Below are positions 1 to 11,811 of a stretch of 64,000 nt of DNA, piece after piece. The notes under the pieces are model-generated. The model was not told the DNA's origin and made no database searches. It saw only the letters and a list, made by a program, of their open reading frames with translations. The translations under genes and the position numbers were made by a program. The stretch comes from Rhyacophila brunnea (taxonomy: Eukaryota; Arthropoda; Insecta; Trichoptera; Rhyacophilidae), in NCBI GenBank assembly GCA_022495005.1, contig JAGYXB010001050.1, positions 124,001 through 188,000 on the forward strand, given 5' to 3'. Position 1 is the stretch's first letter. The number at the start of each line of letters is the position of its first letter.

Positions 1-943
1 CAAAATTATATATAGAATGTGTACATATTTTTTGTCAGATTCTGACCATATTATATGGACTTATTTGTCTTTGGAAATAAATGCATCAATTAAACATTGA
101 TTTTATGATGTTCTGCCAATTGGAGAACGTATAACAGGCCGGTACCGAATTATATACTTATCTACACTTTGATACCTTTTCAAAGAAAAAAAAACTATCT
201 ACCTATTAATTTTATACAATATCATGTTATGAATGAAATTGCTTCATTGAAATATATAACTTATTGTTATTGTGTTGTTTTATTTTTAACTCGGAAGTAG
301 AATGTAAGTACCTGGAATGGGACAACTGAGCGCCAGGACAATTGGGCTCCACACTGTCGAATGAAATAAATAGACGTTCGATACGATTTTATAGAGAAAG
401 CAGACGAGGAATTTTAATTAGTTTCTATCTACTATCTAGTAGTTTTAATTCATTTTGCTCTTAAAATAATGTTTTTTATTGTGGATTGAGAATTATCACG
501 CCTAAGGCTTTACATAAAAATACAAGTGCTCTCTTCTCGTTGGAACTTAAAAATACCTATAATTCATGAACGTCTATTTATTTTCAAATTTCCTAGACCC
601 AGTGTACCCCCGATTGTTGGATACTTCTGATGGTTCATGAAAAATTTACCTCAAATGAAAAACAAATATATTATAATCTGATAATGAAATTTTTGTGGAT
701 TGATTTTTGTGATTATTATTTGGTGTATGAGTCCAAAATCAAGGTTACAAGACAACACGGTTGTTTGAGTTTGTTGTTTTGTGTGTTTTATTTTATGTTT
801 ATGCCCATTCTAATGTCTCAGCAAAGAAAAACATTCAAAATAAAAGTAACATTCTCGAAAAGCTGAAAGAACACGTTAACATAACATGCTCCAAACCAAT
901 TTGTGTGACTTGTATTAAATTTTTTTGTTTTTTTTAATTTCCC

Positions 944-1229
944 AATTGTCTAGCTAAGTTTCAAAACCCGCTATAACACTTTTTCATTATGTTGAGAAAA
1001 TCAATAAAAACTTTTTGAACTAAAAACGTTTTTGAATGTTTCAGTAGTGTTATAGCGGGAATTGATAGACGCATTGATTTTGTTTCATAAATGACAGTTA
1101 ATTGTAGCGGATTTTGAAAGAGGCGATAAAATTTTCATGTAAAGATTTTAATAACGAATCCATCGGTATATGTATCTTAATTATTTCAAAAAAGTGTTAT
1201 AGCCGGTTTTGAAATTTAGCGACACAATT
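944..1229. mobile_element. Foldback MITE, CGCTATAACAC family
   Basis: Imperfect terminal inverted repeats of about 40 bases face each other. The left arm contains TTTCAAAACCCGCTATAACA and the right arm is the complement of TTTCAAAACCGGCTATAACA. The interior is about 200 bases, has no ORF and holds a third internal copy of the TGTTATAGCGGG motif. It lies just downstream of the esterase stop. A related arm (GATTTTGAAATGTAGCGACA) recurs near 56.05-56.28 kb. Confidence 0.6.
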
Positions 1230-1294
1230 TATGTTTATCTCTTCGAAAACGTAAAATCGGGGTAAAATAAAAAATAAAATTTCACTTTATATTG

Positions 1295-4200
1295 TTAGCC
1301 GTTGTAGTCATACAGATTTTCCCAAAAGAATGTCCTGTTTCTCTGAGGTGATTCAGCCATATTGAGATCTTTTGTAATTTCAATATAATTGATCTCGTTT
1401 TGTTTCATTGGCTTCCATTTTATATTCAGTAATGGAGTAACTCGCGGTGTTGGATCTCTGTAACAAATAGAAAGATGACATATTATATTTTTGCGTACCA
1501 TTTAAGTATATTTATTTATGGCCAATGACAGTTTACCATCGAGCAGATGAGGTGGTCGCTTCGTCAGACTGTAGACATATACGGAAATCTTAAAAAACGT
1601 ATATTTTTCATAATCAGTGTAGAAAATCAATCAATCAATCGACGTTTACACTTTTAATCCTGTCAACATACCCTTACTATTGCAGTACTTTTAACACTCA
1701 ATAGTAGTTTATCGCGTAGGCAAGGTTTTCACAAGGAGCGCTCCAAATCTGTCAGCGTCTCGGTGCTTCGCATAAGACTCAAGGTCGTTAAAAACCATTT
1801 TTATATGTAGACAAAAGACTCTAAAAAAAATATTAAGTTTAATGATTAAATAATCTACAAATCATTTCGTATTACAGGTTCATATTTTATCCTGTTATTA
1901 TCTGCATCTCTCAAAACTACTTTTTACTAATTTTCTTAACTATAATCTAATTATACCACGATCGTAGATAAGTGTTGCCTAAAATTAATTTACCGAAAAA
2001 AATATATCATAAAATAAGTTCTCTGGAGACATATTCGTATTTAACACAACGTGATATTATCATATGCAAAATATAAACTTTAAGAGTCTCGGGTATGTGT
2101 ATCTTAGGGGTCAACCATATATGACTATCATGCTCTAAGTTTAGGGGAGGGTTGGTCAAAAAATATCGAAAATTGTACAACAGCATTTATAGATGACCTT
2201 TATTTGAGTCGCCTAGAGTCATAACTCACATTTTGTCATTTTCGAGCTATATACCAAGTGATTCTAAAAGCATTAATCTATATTACCCCTTATTCCGACC
2301 ATGTCCGATCCTAATAGGATCATATGGGCCTCCACAGAGTAGAGGTTTGTATTAACAGATTTTTGTTTTTTACGAGAAATGGATGTCAGCCACTTTTGCT
2401 CAACCTATTAGGTCAATACCCTGACTCACACAAATTGAAAAACAATATGTGTACTTGCCAGACCCAGGATTCGAACCTGGGACCCACGGCGTGATAGTCC
2501 AACGGTTAAGCCGCGCGGCCACCGTGGGTGTTAATCTGTAATCTATATATGTAAAGAAAAATAGTTGGCTATCAAAAGTCACTTTAACCTGATCCGTGCC
2601 ACGGACGAATTAACTCACCTTAGCATGAATGTCGCGTCAGGCTACGGACGAATATATTCGCGGGTTCTTGTAAACGTCATAACTTCTGAATAAACATCCT
2701 GTGTATATTTTCTAAACAATATTTATCATTTTAGTGTGAAAATATTCACGATAAACTTGATAAACATGTCGTGTTGCTAAGTTTTCACAAATATTTATCA
2801 TTCCGTTCCTATTTCATATTTTTTAAAGGATTTATTTTATTCCGAAAATAGCTGGCCTACAAGTGTCCACCTAGTAAAAATTGGCTGGCAGTGGTTAAAC
2901 CATGTGAAAATCGTTGACAAAGTTGACTGTTGGTGTCATAACTCACATTTTTTAATGAATAATGTGAGTTCTGTCACCAAGGCCAATCTAACCATTCAGG
3001 GAGCTTTAGTTCTCATAGTGTGCTGTGTCTGCAGCCTTAGGAGTATTATAAATTATATATTTAAAAAAAATATATATAAACTCATTCACTCATTTATATT
3101 CAAGGGAGTTCAATATACTTTTCTTCTATTTACAAAAAACAGTGCTCTGGTGGTTTTTTGCGATTATCTCAAAACTTGATTTTTGGAATATGTGAGTTAT
3201 GTCTCTAGGCAACTCATTTTAGCTATCATAAACCATGATTTTACCAAAAAACCAATCCTACGAATTGCTAGGTAATAAAATGCTATTCCATCGTTTGTTT
3301 CCAGTGAACTGTCAATATAACACATGCATCTGTGATGTTTAACAGAGTACTAATTGAACTCACTAGTTTTTTAGGTTATGATCTTTGCTCTATAAATGCA
3401 CAACACAGTTCCAATATAAACTTTATGACTTCTTTGAACACTTACCCAGTTTTTACGAAGTTAGTCCACATTGCTACCATCCTCTTTCTGACTACCGAGG
3501 AGACGTCATCATCTGCCAGTTGTATATTCGCAGTTATATCAGAATACCAGATATAACCTAAGTCATCTCCATGTCCGCATCCAGGAAAGTTTATTTCATT
3601 TTTAAGTTTCCCGTAATTCAGCAACCCGTCAAAGTTGAATTCATAATAATAGACTGGAATTTTATTCAAGTAATGGTTATGAACTCGCAACCAATAATCA
3701 ATTGAATGTATAAACATAGCATCTCCAATTAGCTTAATATAATCCGTCAAAGTTTCATTGTTGAAATACTTTTCGTCAAAGTAAAATTGCTTTATTTTAT
3801 CAGCAATTGTTATTTTCTCTGTAGAATTGTCTTCTAATTGAAGATCTGACGGTACAACTCTTTGAAAATCATTATTGACTTCTTCGAATAGTCCAGGATT
3901 TTGAGTAAATCTCGGCAGTAATTTAATACCTTCGTCTCTGTTGAAACCTGCTATGATTGGTACAGTTTTTACTTGTCCATTTTTTATTAGACTCAACGGA
4001 TAATCGTCTAGAAATTTTTCTCCATTTCCTTGTCTTTCAATGCACGGTATAAAAGGCGTATAAACAGTTGCTCCTTGTTTTTGATTCGCTCCCATATTTA
4101 CAGTAGCGTTAATAATTTCAGAATGTTTCCTTGTCCTCAAATACGTCACTAAATCGGATACGTTTTGTGTATTCAGCCTAAACTGCTGTCCTAAATTAAA

Positions 4201-7200
4201 TGCATTTTCTGTTGAAGAATTTGTCAAGAATCTGTAACCTATGGCTGATCCACTGGACAATATTGCACCGTGAAAGAGTCCATATGTCATTTTTGACAAC
4301 ATCATATAGTGCACTATGACAGATCCTGCACTTTCTCCAGCTAATGTTATTCTATCAGGATCTCCTCCAAAGTATTTAATATTCTTATTCACCCATCGAA
4401 GAGCTTCTACGACATCCTTTAACCCGGCATTGCCTTGAACGTCATCGTCTCCAGGACATAAAAATCCGAGAGCTCCTAACCTGAAAATGTAATTAAATAA
4501 TGGGAAAAAAGAGGAAAACCTTCAGATAGAACTTTATATTATAATGAAAGTGAAGCTTAAAAAAGGTTACTAAGGCTAATGATTAAATTATTTGCAAGAA
4601 TTAATAGTATCGACCAAAGGTACTTGATAGAGTTTGAATTTAAATTCTAATGGATTTAAGTTTTGTACTATTCCATTTGAGTCATTTTTTGCGACCCGAG
4701 CACACAGTCCCTGAAGATGCCGAAAGACGAAACCTGGGTCGCAAAAAATGACTCAAATGGAATAGTACAAAACTTAAATCCATTAGAATTTTAATTGCAA
4801 GAAATTTCAAAATAGAGATTCACACTAAATCTATGTTCTGAGATTTATTTGTCAGGGCCACACTGAGATAAAAACACCTATTATTAGTGTTTAAAAGCCT
4901 AAAAGAACATTAATAAATACAACCAACCATAATAATATAAATATATATAAATAAAACTTCACTAGGTACACTATTAATTGTCATGTACAAGAAACGAAAT
5001 ATGTTTCCAAGAACACCCCACCAGCACTCTGGCACAATTTAATCTGAGAATTAGCATTCGTTGATTAGATATTTAATTTTTGTTATTAGATCATTATGAG
5101 GATGGGCTTATATCATAATTATCCTGAAACGTCTGTAAAAATTAATAATGCAAAAGTAATTTAATTAACAAAAACCGATTTCAGTAAAGTTCTATTACAT
5201 AAATGCCTATTCAATTAATAGTTTAGTTATCGGTTGCAATTATTATAAACATGAGCAAGTGGACTGTATCTAGCGTGGGGGCTAACTGCAGCCACGTGGG
5301 AAAAGATGTGGCTGAGTGCCGATTGACGGATTAGTATCAATGATCGTAAAGTTGTTCTATCACACAAAACTTGTAATAGCGATGCGATCTGCACCTGTAA
5401 TTTGATGTAACTCTGTTTTAAGACGGTTTGAACATTGACCGAACTGCATGGAATAACTCAAGTGTTCATTGAGTTATTGTTGTATGTGGGACAGGGGTGA
5501 GGAAGGTAGATTAAATATAATTGGCTAAACAGTTATAATAATCACAGATAAGACTTTTACCTGTAATTAATAGTGACAACTATAATATCTTCTCTAATGA
5601 GGAAGTCCGGTCCAAATGTGTCTCGGTTTCCTGACCCAGCCGTGAATTCACCACCGTGTATCCAAAAGAATATTGGATAGCCAGTTTTTAGAATGGACGG
5701 AGTGTATACATTTAGAAAAAGACAATCTTCACTCATTTGTGAAGACTTTTGAAGTAATTGTGGACAGATGTTTCCTTCCTTTGTAGTGTCCTTTATTCCT
5801 TGCCATTTTTCAACTGGTTCCGGAGCCTGATAATGATAACAACATAATATAATTTGACAAAAAATTAATACTATCGACTAAGGTACCTACTTGATGGAAT
5901 TTGATATAAGTTTTGAACTATTCTATTCGAGTAATTTTTTGCAAACCGGGTTTCGTCTTTCAGCAAGCACTAAGCGCCAGTAGCGAGGCGTGGGAGTAGA
6001 CTGTTAAGATCCGACATAAATAGTGCACACTAATTTTTGTCAGTCATACTTATTTGTTTTCATTGAACTAAGAATATAAATTGCAGATTGTGAGAGTTAG
6101 TTGAAATCAGTTAAACTTTGCCTAAACCAAACCTTAATAGTTTAGGTATGGAATGGACGATTCGACAAAAATAGTGCACACTTTTTCAGTAATACTTATT
6201 TGCTTTCGTTGAATTAAGAATCTCCTATTTATATTATTATCCTAAGAGAGTTTGGAAAACGCACCAATTTTTTTATTTAAATACCATTTTGTTGATTATT
6301 AAAGGAATTCACTTCAATTTTTGGAGTCCCGAATCTACTTCCATTTGAATCCGGCACAATATGATAAAACTCGACACAATCACAGATAATATCATTTTTA
6401 AATCGCGTTTTATATCCGTCACCATACATTATCGCATCTTGCTGTCCGTGTACCTCAAATTGATTATAATGTCGCCTAATACATTCTATATAATCGATAT
6501 TTCACAAATCTAAATTAATATTCCACAAAACTATTCAAATCTGTAAGACACTCATTGGCGTACTATCAGTTTCTACAAGAAATAATTGCATATTTCCTCA
6601 CTAATTACTACGAAAATATAATCTAAAACCACTTCACTGCCACTTATCTGTCAAACTAATAGACTAATAATTGTCGTTTGTTTTCTTTTGCGAACAGCCT
6701 ACAACAAGTTCATTTGTCCTGTCAGAATTCAAATTTAGAATTTGCAGGAATAATCGAAAAAATGTGACATTTCTATTAGCATCCATAAATAATCAATTTA
6801 ATTCAAGACATTTATTGTAAGATGAAGATAATTTTAATACTGCTATCAATAAATTGAATAATTTCAGACTTACAAGTAATATAAGAAACTACATTATATT
6901 ATACATATTACGTTCTTCTCAATATTATAGTAAGTATCACATACTATCCTGATTCAGTAATAATTGTATTATTTTTACATTTAGGTAGGTAAATGAAATT
7001 GATGTGACGTTTAATACTGGTAATTAAAAATTAATGATGTTAATATATTTTACAATAATAATTATATATAAAATTATAGTAACCTTCTTCTTCTTTTATA
7101 TCATTAGTAACTATTAATAAGTACTCAATAAAAATTAAATTCCAATAATGTTTCTTTTAATAATGACATTATGCATGTGTTTGTTCTTTAATCACTATAC

Positions 7201-9559
7201 TTATAAGTGAAATATAATATACAGTATAACCTCGTTTTTACGTGCCCGGAATTCATGTTTTCCCGGCAATTGCGTGTAATTTTTTCAGTCCTGATGTATT
7301 TCAGTACATTTAATACCCGCATTTACGTCTTTCTTTCCCGCGATTTATGTCGGAAATATTCAAAATATGCGAGTTACGCGCGCTTGACAATGATTGGGTC
7401 GTGACATTCGAACGGCGTAAGGTGTTTGGATGGAAAGCTCCGTGTCTTTAGAACGGCGCACGGTGATTGGTAGGCGAACGACGCTGTGATTGGCCTGAGT
7501 TCGGCGCAAAAATTTAAATTGAATGTTGTTTTTTAATAAAACGTTATTTTTTTAGAAACATAAAACTTAAATGTTCTTTTTTTCAATACATTTTCCCTCC
7601 AATTAGGTTTATTTTTTCAGTCCCTTAAAAAACGTAAAATAGGGGTTATACTGTACTTATAATCAAATATAGAGAATTATGACCTTTTTACGACACAATT
7701 AGATACAATAAGTAAGTACCTGCTACCTTTTCTATTTTTGGACATGATAAAAATAATATTTTTTTTATTTCCCCACCCAGATAATTTGTTAAATAATAAA
7801 TTTAGCATGTTGGAATTTATTCATTAGTATATTAAGTACTTACGAATTTAAAATAAAGTATCATTTTTGCTCCTAAGCAAAGCATATGGACACACCTCTT
7901 CAGGGTGGTAATTATAAGTATTTTAAAAGACATTGTGAGAAATAGCTTTTACATTTGTTCAATCTGATGGGATCTTCCCCCATTGAATAAATAAAACATA
8001 GGTATTATAACGCAATAATCTAAATGTATGAAAAATTAGACTATCCTGCAATGGCGATGGGTGGAGGTGGGGTGGATCCACCATAGATAGGCCAGACTAA
8101 ACTTTGTCAGTTATATGTATTTGTTTACATTGAACTAAGACTACAATTATTTACAGATGTATTTTTAAAATTCAATTAAACCCTGGGAAAACCAAGCCAT
8201 AATACGCATCTGTATAAAAAATATTTTAAATTATGCCATTAAATCATACATCATTTTGGATATTTAATAGATGGAAAAATATTGTTTACTACTATTGCTT
8301 GGTTTAGACAGGGTTTAATGAATTATAAAAAATTAACCAACAACCCGAGTGTAATAATATGTATTCTTAGTTCAACGAAAACAAATAAGTATGAATGAAA
8401 AAGTGCAATATATAAACATATTATATTCAATTAAATTGTCAGTGGTAGCAATCGGCGATTGCCAGCTGTTCTGCTGAGCCTATCAGCCTGAGGTGATGTC
8501 AGAAGATATTGTGAAGGCCAGACTCCAGAATAGATTACATATTCATATGACCCCAAATTTATATTGGCAGTGGCGACTTGCAAATCGTAAAACTGACAAA
8601 TCAGCGAAATGCCAAACTGTCTGACGTGAATGAAAATCCATCCCGAAGGGAAAACTATGGTGCCGTCTATACATACTTTACAATTATATTAAAATCCAAC
8701 ACCATGTTATTATGACAAAAAGCTATCTGCAAGACCTAGCGAGACAGACTGGCGAGAGCCAGCTGGCTCAGCTAGTACAATATATTACCGATGGTTTTGG
8801 TTTGTTTACCAAACCATAATAGATAAATAATATTCTTCTATCTATAAAATATCTTAAATTATGTATGACTTAACGGCATAATTTTAGATGTTTTATAGAT
8901 AGACGAATATTTTTTGACTGTTATCTATTATGGCTTGGTTTACGCAGGGTTTAATTGAATTTTTAAAACTAACCGACACTATCTGCAAATTGTAATCTTA
9001 GTTGAATGAAAACAAATACGTATGACTGACAAAGTTCAGTGTGAACTATTTATGTCAATCTTAACAGCCTACCTCCACCCTCCGCCACTGCTATGCGCTC
9101 ACCAATGGCAAATTCACACTAAAACTAAAAAAAATTGAGATAAAATAAACATATCCGGTAAGATCTCGACCGTGTATAAATTTGTTATCATTTACATGGC
9201 CGTTTTATTTACGTATTAAATCTGTAAAAATTATAATGTTTTTGTCATATATGGCATAACTTTCTATTTTACATTTTACATAGAACGAAAAAGATAGTAC
9301 AATTCTATAATTATAGTATGATTGGCAAGAGTGAACATACCTTAAACCTGAGTTCTCCAACAGGCGGCTTCGCATACGGTATTCCTTGAAAGGAATAATA
9401 AAATGTATTTCTCGCTACATTATTTTCAACAATTCTTCCTCTTAATTTTCCATCCCGAATTTGAATAACCGGTATTTCAAAACACTGTGCTATACCAACA
9501 AAACAGTGGTTTGATAAAAATACTAAAGTAACTACAGCCAACTGGATGCTACACTTCAT
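1295..9559 (-). CDS. Carboxylesterase (alpha/beta-hydrolase, esterase FE4/B1-like), complete, four coding exons
   Basis: This is a complete secreted carboxyl/choline esterase-family enzyme that hydrolyses ester bonds in small substrates. Coding exons on the minus strand are 9559-9341, 5826-5561, 4480-3446 and 1457-1295. All junctions are GT-AG and the phases agree, giving 560 residues, the usual family length. Residues 1 to about 26 form a hydrophobic signal peptide (SIQLAVVTLVFLSNHCFVGI). The family motif SEDCLFLNVYTP starts at 105, and Cys94 and Cys108 fit the conserved first disulfide. The oxyanion-hole motif HGGEF is at 130-134. The nucleophile elbow GESAGS holds Ser212. NRDEG supplies Glu345 and GCGHGDD supplies His465, so the catalytic triad is intact. 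The C terminus (KTGDPTP..FFWENLYDYNG) matches family ends. Insect relatives degrade odorants, hormones or insecticides; which one applies here cannot be told. The large introns are filled with MITEs and SINEs. Confidence 0.95.
2293..2530 (-). mobile_element. tRNA-derived SINE, family A, copy 1
   Basis: Read on the minus strand, the tRNA-like head has a B box GGTTCGAATCC and an A-box-like GTGGCCGCGCGG. The unique body follows and ends near GGATCGGACATGGTCGGAA. A target duplication TAATCTATAT flanks it. Near-identical copies occur at 10.94, 35.49 and 52.02 kb in the same orientation. The tRNA-like head is a SINE promoter, not a functional tRNA gene. Confidence 0.75.
2588..2894. mobile_element. 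307-base insertion with TTAA target duplication (piggyBac-type MITE candidate)
   Basis: TTAA stands at both edges (2584-2587 and 2895-2898). The empty site is visible in the sister foldback copy near 56.86 kb, which reads CACTTTAAACCATGTG. The insertion starts CCTGATCCGTGCC and ends GGCTGGCAGTGG. Duplication of TTAA is the hallmark of piggyBac transposition, but the inverted ends are only weakly matched. Confidence 0.55.
4643..4790. repeat. Perfect hairpin repeat, 55-base arms, 38-base loop
   Basis: The arms at 4643-4697 and 4736-4790 are exact reverse complements over 55 bases. The loop contains GAAGATGCCGAAAGACGAAA. It lies in the esterase intron between 5561 and 4480. Degenerate relatives of the arm and loop occur near 5.88-5.96, 25.16-25.25 and 26.32-26.40 kb, so this is a foldback element family and not gene regulation. 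Confidence 0.8.
5977..6260 (+). mobile_element. Foldback element of the AGTGCACAC family, partial copy
   Basis: It begins CCAGTAGCGAGGCGTGGGAG, then GACATAAATAGTGCACAC and TTTGTCAGTCATACTTATTT. A second, inner unit start (ATAGTGCACAC) follows near 6170. It lacks the complete right half seen in other copies. It sits inside the first esterase intron. Confidence 0.55.
7222..7653. mobile_element. pogo/Tigger-type MITE, 432 bases
   Basis: The TIRs CAGTATAACCTCGTTTTTAC and (complement of right end) CAGTATAACCCCTATTTTAC are flanked by TA on both sides (7220-7221, 7654-7655). TA duplication and CAGT-starting ends fit the Tc1/mariner-pogo superfamily. The short internal ORF has no recognisable domain. 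It lies in the first esterase intron. Confidence 0.75.
8075..8410. mobile_element. Foldback element of the AGTGCACAC family, copy
   Basis: It contains the family core: AACTTTGTCAGTTATATGTA, a middle with the ATGCCATTAAATCATACAT palindrome, and the inverted AACGAAAACAAATAAGTATG end. It lies in the first esterase intron. It carries no coding capacity. Confidence 0.5.
8806..9092. mobile_element. Foldback element of the AGTGCACAC family, right half
   Basis: It shows the TCTATAAAATATCTTAAATT palindromic centre, GGCTTGGTTTACGCAGGGTT, and the right end GTGAACTATTTATGTCAATC followed by CTCCGCCACTG. It ends about 250 bases before the signal-peptide exon of the esterase, within its first intron. Confidence 0.5.
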
Positions 9560-9959
9560 GTTATGTAAATAAGACAGATAAAAATATTAAGAATTCACTT
9601 TGTGTCAGATAGATTTATGATAATTTAATTTTAAGAATGTGTTGTAATATTTTTTTATCACTATCAAATTCTCCGACTGATAATGAAACTAAAAAAAATA
9701 TTATTTATTTCAAGTGATAGATATTAGACTATGAGACGTCTGGATACGGCTTAACTATTTCAACCAATATTGTGGAAAGCATCTGACAGGTACTGTGGTA
9801 GGTACTAATACCAAATCAGGTTTGGTATTAGTACCCATACCATACATAAATGCCCTAAATCACTATTGAAAATCTGAAGAGTATCAAAATAATTTTTACA
9901 TAACAAAATCGTAATATTTTATCTTTTACTTACAGCAATTTACAGACGAAAACAAAGTA

Positions 9960-10579
9960 CAGTACTCTCTCAGTAATCCGCCACCCCAAAAACCAGATAA
10001 GTGTCCAATTAGTGAATGCGGCGGATTATAGTGCATACATACAAAATATGGTAAAAATTAAAATAGGTATTTTGTAAAAATAGTTTTTTTGAGAAATTTG
10101 TACTAGCAAAGTACGGTTTTATTTATAATTAAAATCAAGTATTTACTAAATTATACATATTTATAAACTAAGTTTATTAACTAGATATTAAACAGTAAAT
10201 CATTTGACACAACCAGTTGTTCAGTGAGGCAGATATTCTTGAATAGCTTAGGATTCCTGGCTTTCCTTATGACCAAAAGCTTCATTTTGTGTGTCCCGGT
10301 TGCATTGAAGCACGGCATAATTATTGTGATGCGGTCCTTGGGCACTTTCCTCCCTGGTACATTACTTTATTCGCCATGAACGTACGTTTTACGAAGGAGA
10401 AGTTTCCAAAATAAACCCGTCTCATCTGCGTTATATACTTGTACGCGGCGGACTACTGAATTTGACAATCCAATACCGGCGAATTATAGAGCTTGATTTT
10501 GTGCTCTCAACTAGTAAAAATAACCGCGGATTATAATAGTTGTCGGATAATCGAGCGGCGGATTACTGAGAGTGTACTG
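9960..10579 (-). mobile_element. Tigger/pogo DNA transposon, internally deleted, with transposase remnant
   Basis: The TIRs CAGTACTCTCTCAGTAATCC and (right, complement) CAGTACACTCTCAGTAATCC are flanked by TA (9958-9959, 10580-10581). On the minus strand from about 10436 to 10201 a jerky/Tigger DDE transposase fragment is readable: YNADETGLFWKLL, a stop, then KVPKDRITIIMPCFNATGTH and LLVIRKARNPKLFKNICLTE. The NADETG and KxRIT..NATGTHK blocks are typical of Tigger. At 620 bases, most of the usual element is missing. It lies between the esterase and RFC5. Confidence 0.85.
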
Positions 10580-10618
10580 TATACCTGAAAACAATTGCTA
10601 ATGGCAATTAAAAATGTT

Positions 10619-11368
10619 AGATTTTAAGGTGCTTTTTAACGATCAGTTTTGCTATCCAATCAGTCTCCGTTTCCATCGAGCTATCCGTTAAACTGACGTG
10701 TAAATGCAAAACTGAAGCGGCCGACTGAAACTAAAACGGAGATGAGACAGAATGGATTTTCTATCAGTTATCGTATCCATTTTTAGAGTTGCCAGTTAAA
10801 TTGACGTGTAAATTAGTATGTTGCCATATTTTTAATTCTATTTTTCTAATTTGGATTGAAATATTATAATTTCTTTAAATATTATGTAGGTACTGCATTA
10901 CACCAACCAGTAATTATAAAAATAATGTATTTTTTTTTTCCGACCATGTCCGATCCTAATAGGATCATATGGGCATCCACAGGGTAGAGGTTTGTATTAA
11001 CATATTTTGTTTTTTACGAGAAATGGATGTCAGCCACTTGCTCAACCTATTAGGTCCATACCCTGACTCACACACAGATTGAAAAACAATATGTGTACTT
11101 GCCAGACCCAGGATTTAAACCCGAGACCCACGGCATGATAGTCCAATGCTTAAGCCGCGCGGCCACCGTGGGTGTCATTCATTTTTAGTGAATAAATAAT
11201 ACTTTAATATACACCGCCAATTCCAAACTCCTGGCAACTGAAACCTCGACTGAACGGAGAACTGATCGTCTAAATACACCGCCGTTTCAAAACTGAACGG
11301 AGCAAAATGGAAACCTCGACTAAACGGACAACACAGAACTGACATTTAAAAGGACCTTTAAAAATCCA
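10619..11368. mobile_element. Inverted-repeat element interrupted by a SINE
   Basis: The ends AGGTGCTTTTTAACGATCAG and (complement of right) AGGTCCTTTTAAATGTCAGT are imperfect inverted repeats. The arms also share ACTGAAAC and GAACGGAG-type blocks. A SINE of family A (10939-11174) sits in the middle, so the element predates that insertion. It lies just upstream of the first visible RFC5 exon and has no ORF of note. Confidence 0.5.
10939..11174 (-). mobile_element. tRNA-derived SINE, family A, copy 2
   Basis: Same structure as the 2293-2530 copy: the body ends near TCCGATCCTAATAGGATCAT on the plus strand and the tRNA-like head lies at the right side (CCGCGCGGCCACCGTGGGTG). Substitutions in the B-box region (GGTTTAAATCC on the minus strand) suggest decay of the promoter. 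Confidence 0.75.
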
Positions 11369-11811
11369 CTACCTCTTGCTTCCCACTCTCTCTTAGACAT
11401 TGTAGTTTTCTTTAAATATTTTTCAGTTGAAAAATCACCTCCGAACCGTCGAGGTATGTGCCACTCTGAGCAGGCGTTAAATTACCCATGGGGGATGTAA
11501 TTCGAATCAAGCAATACGACAAGGCTATGTTGGCTTCATGGTTAATTTGAAAATAACTTTCACGTACGTTGGTTAACGAAATAAAATTAGGAATGGTTAA
11601 TCCTTTCTCTAAAAAATCTCAAGGAAATCATTTTGTATTAAAAATGAATGGACACGCTTTTTACATTTTCACAACTTAATTCCTACAAGCTTATGGTGTG
11701 ATTGATCAAAATCCATCTCCCTAACGACTTGGACATACCTGGTGTAGAGAAAATATAATAAGCTACAATAGTAATTTACCTTTTTTTAAATGAAAATTTA
11801 TTAACTTCCAG

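Larger units (their letters stand above)
2205..3215. mobile_element. Foldback DNA element (TAGAGTCATAACTCACAT ends) carrying two nested insertions
   Basis: The element starts GAGTCGCCTAGAGTCATAAC and ends with the inverted form (ATGTGAGTTATG..CTC..AACTCAT). A second copy lies at about 56732-57690. Comparing the copies shows that this one is interrupted by a SINE (about 2285-2537) and by a 307-base insertion at a TTAA site (2588-2894). It lies in the last intron of the esterase. No transposase is encoded. Confidence 0.65.

Noticed and set aside
2455..2530. Candidate tRNA gene with a perfect B box
   Set aside because: The same head occurs at 10.94 kb and, truncated, at 35.5 kb, attached to a common 160-base body. 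It is therefore a SINE head and not a tRNA gene.
11428..11453. Possible small exon (acceptor, LKNHLRTVE, donor GTATGT) upstream of RFC5
   Set aside because: The translated residues do not match RFC5, and the phase does not supply the sequence needed before VIEKYTEN.
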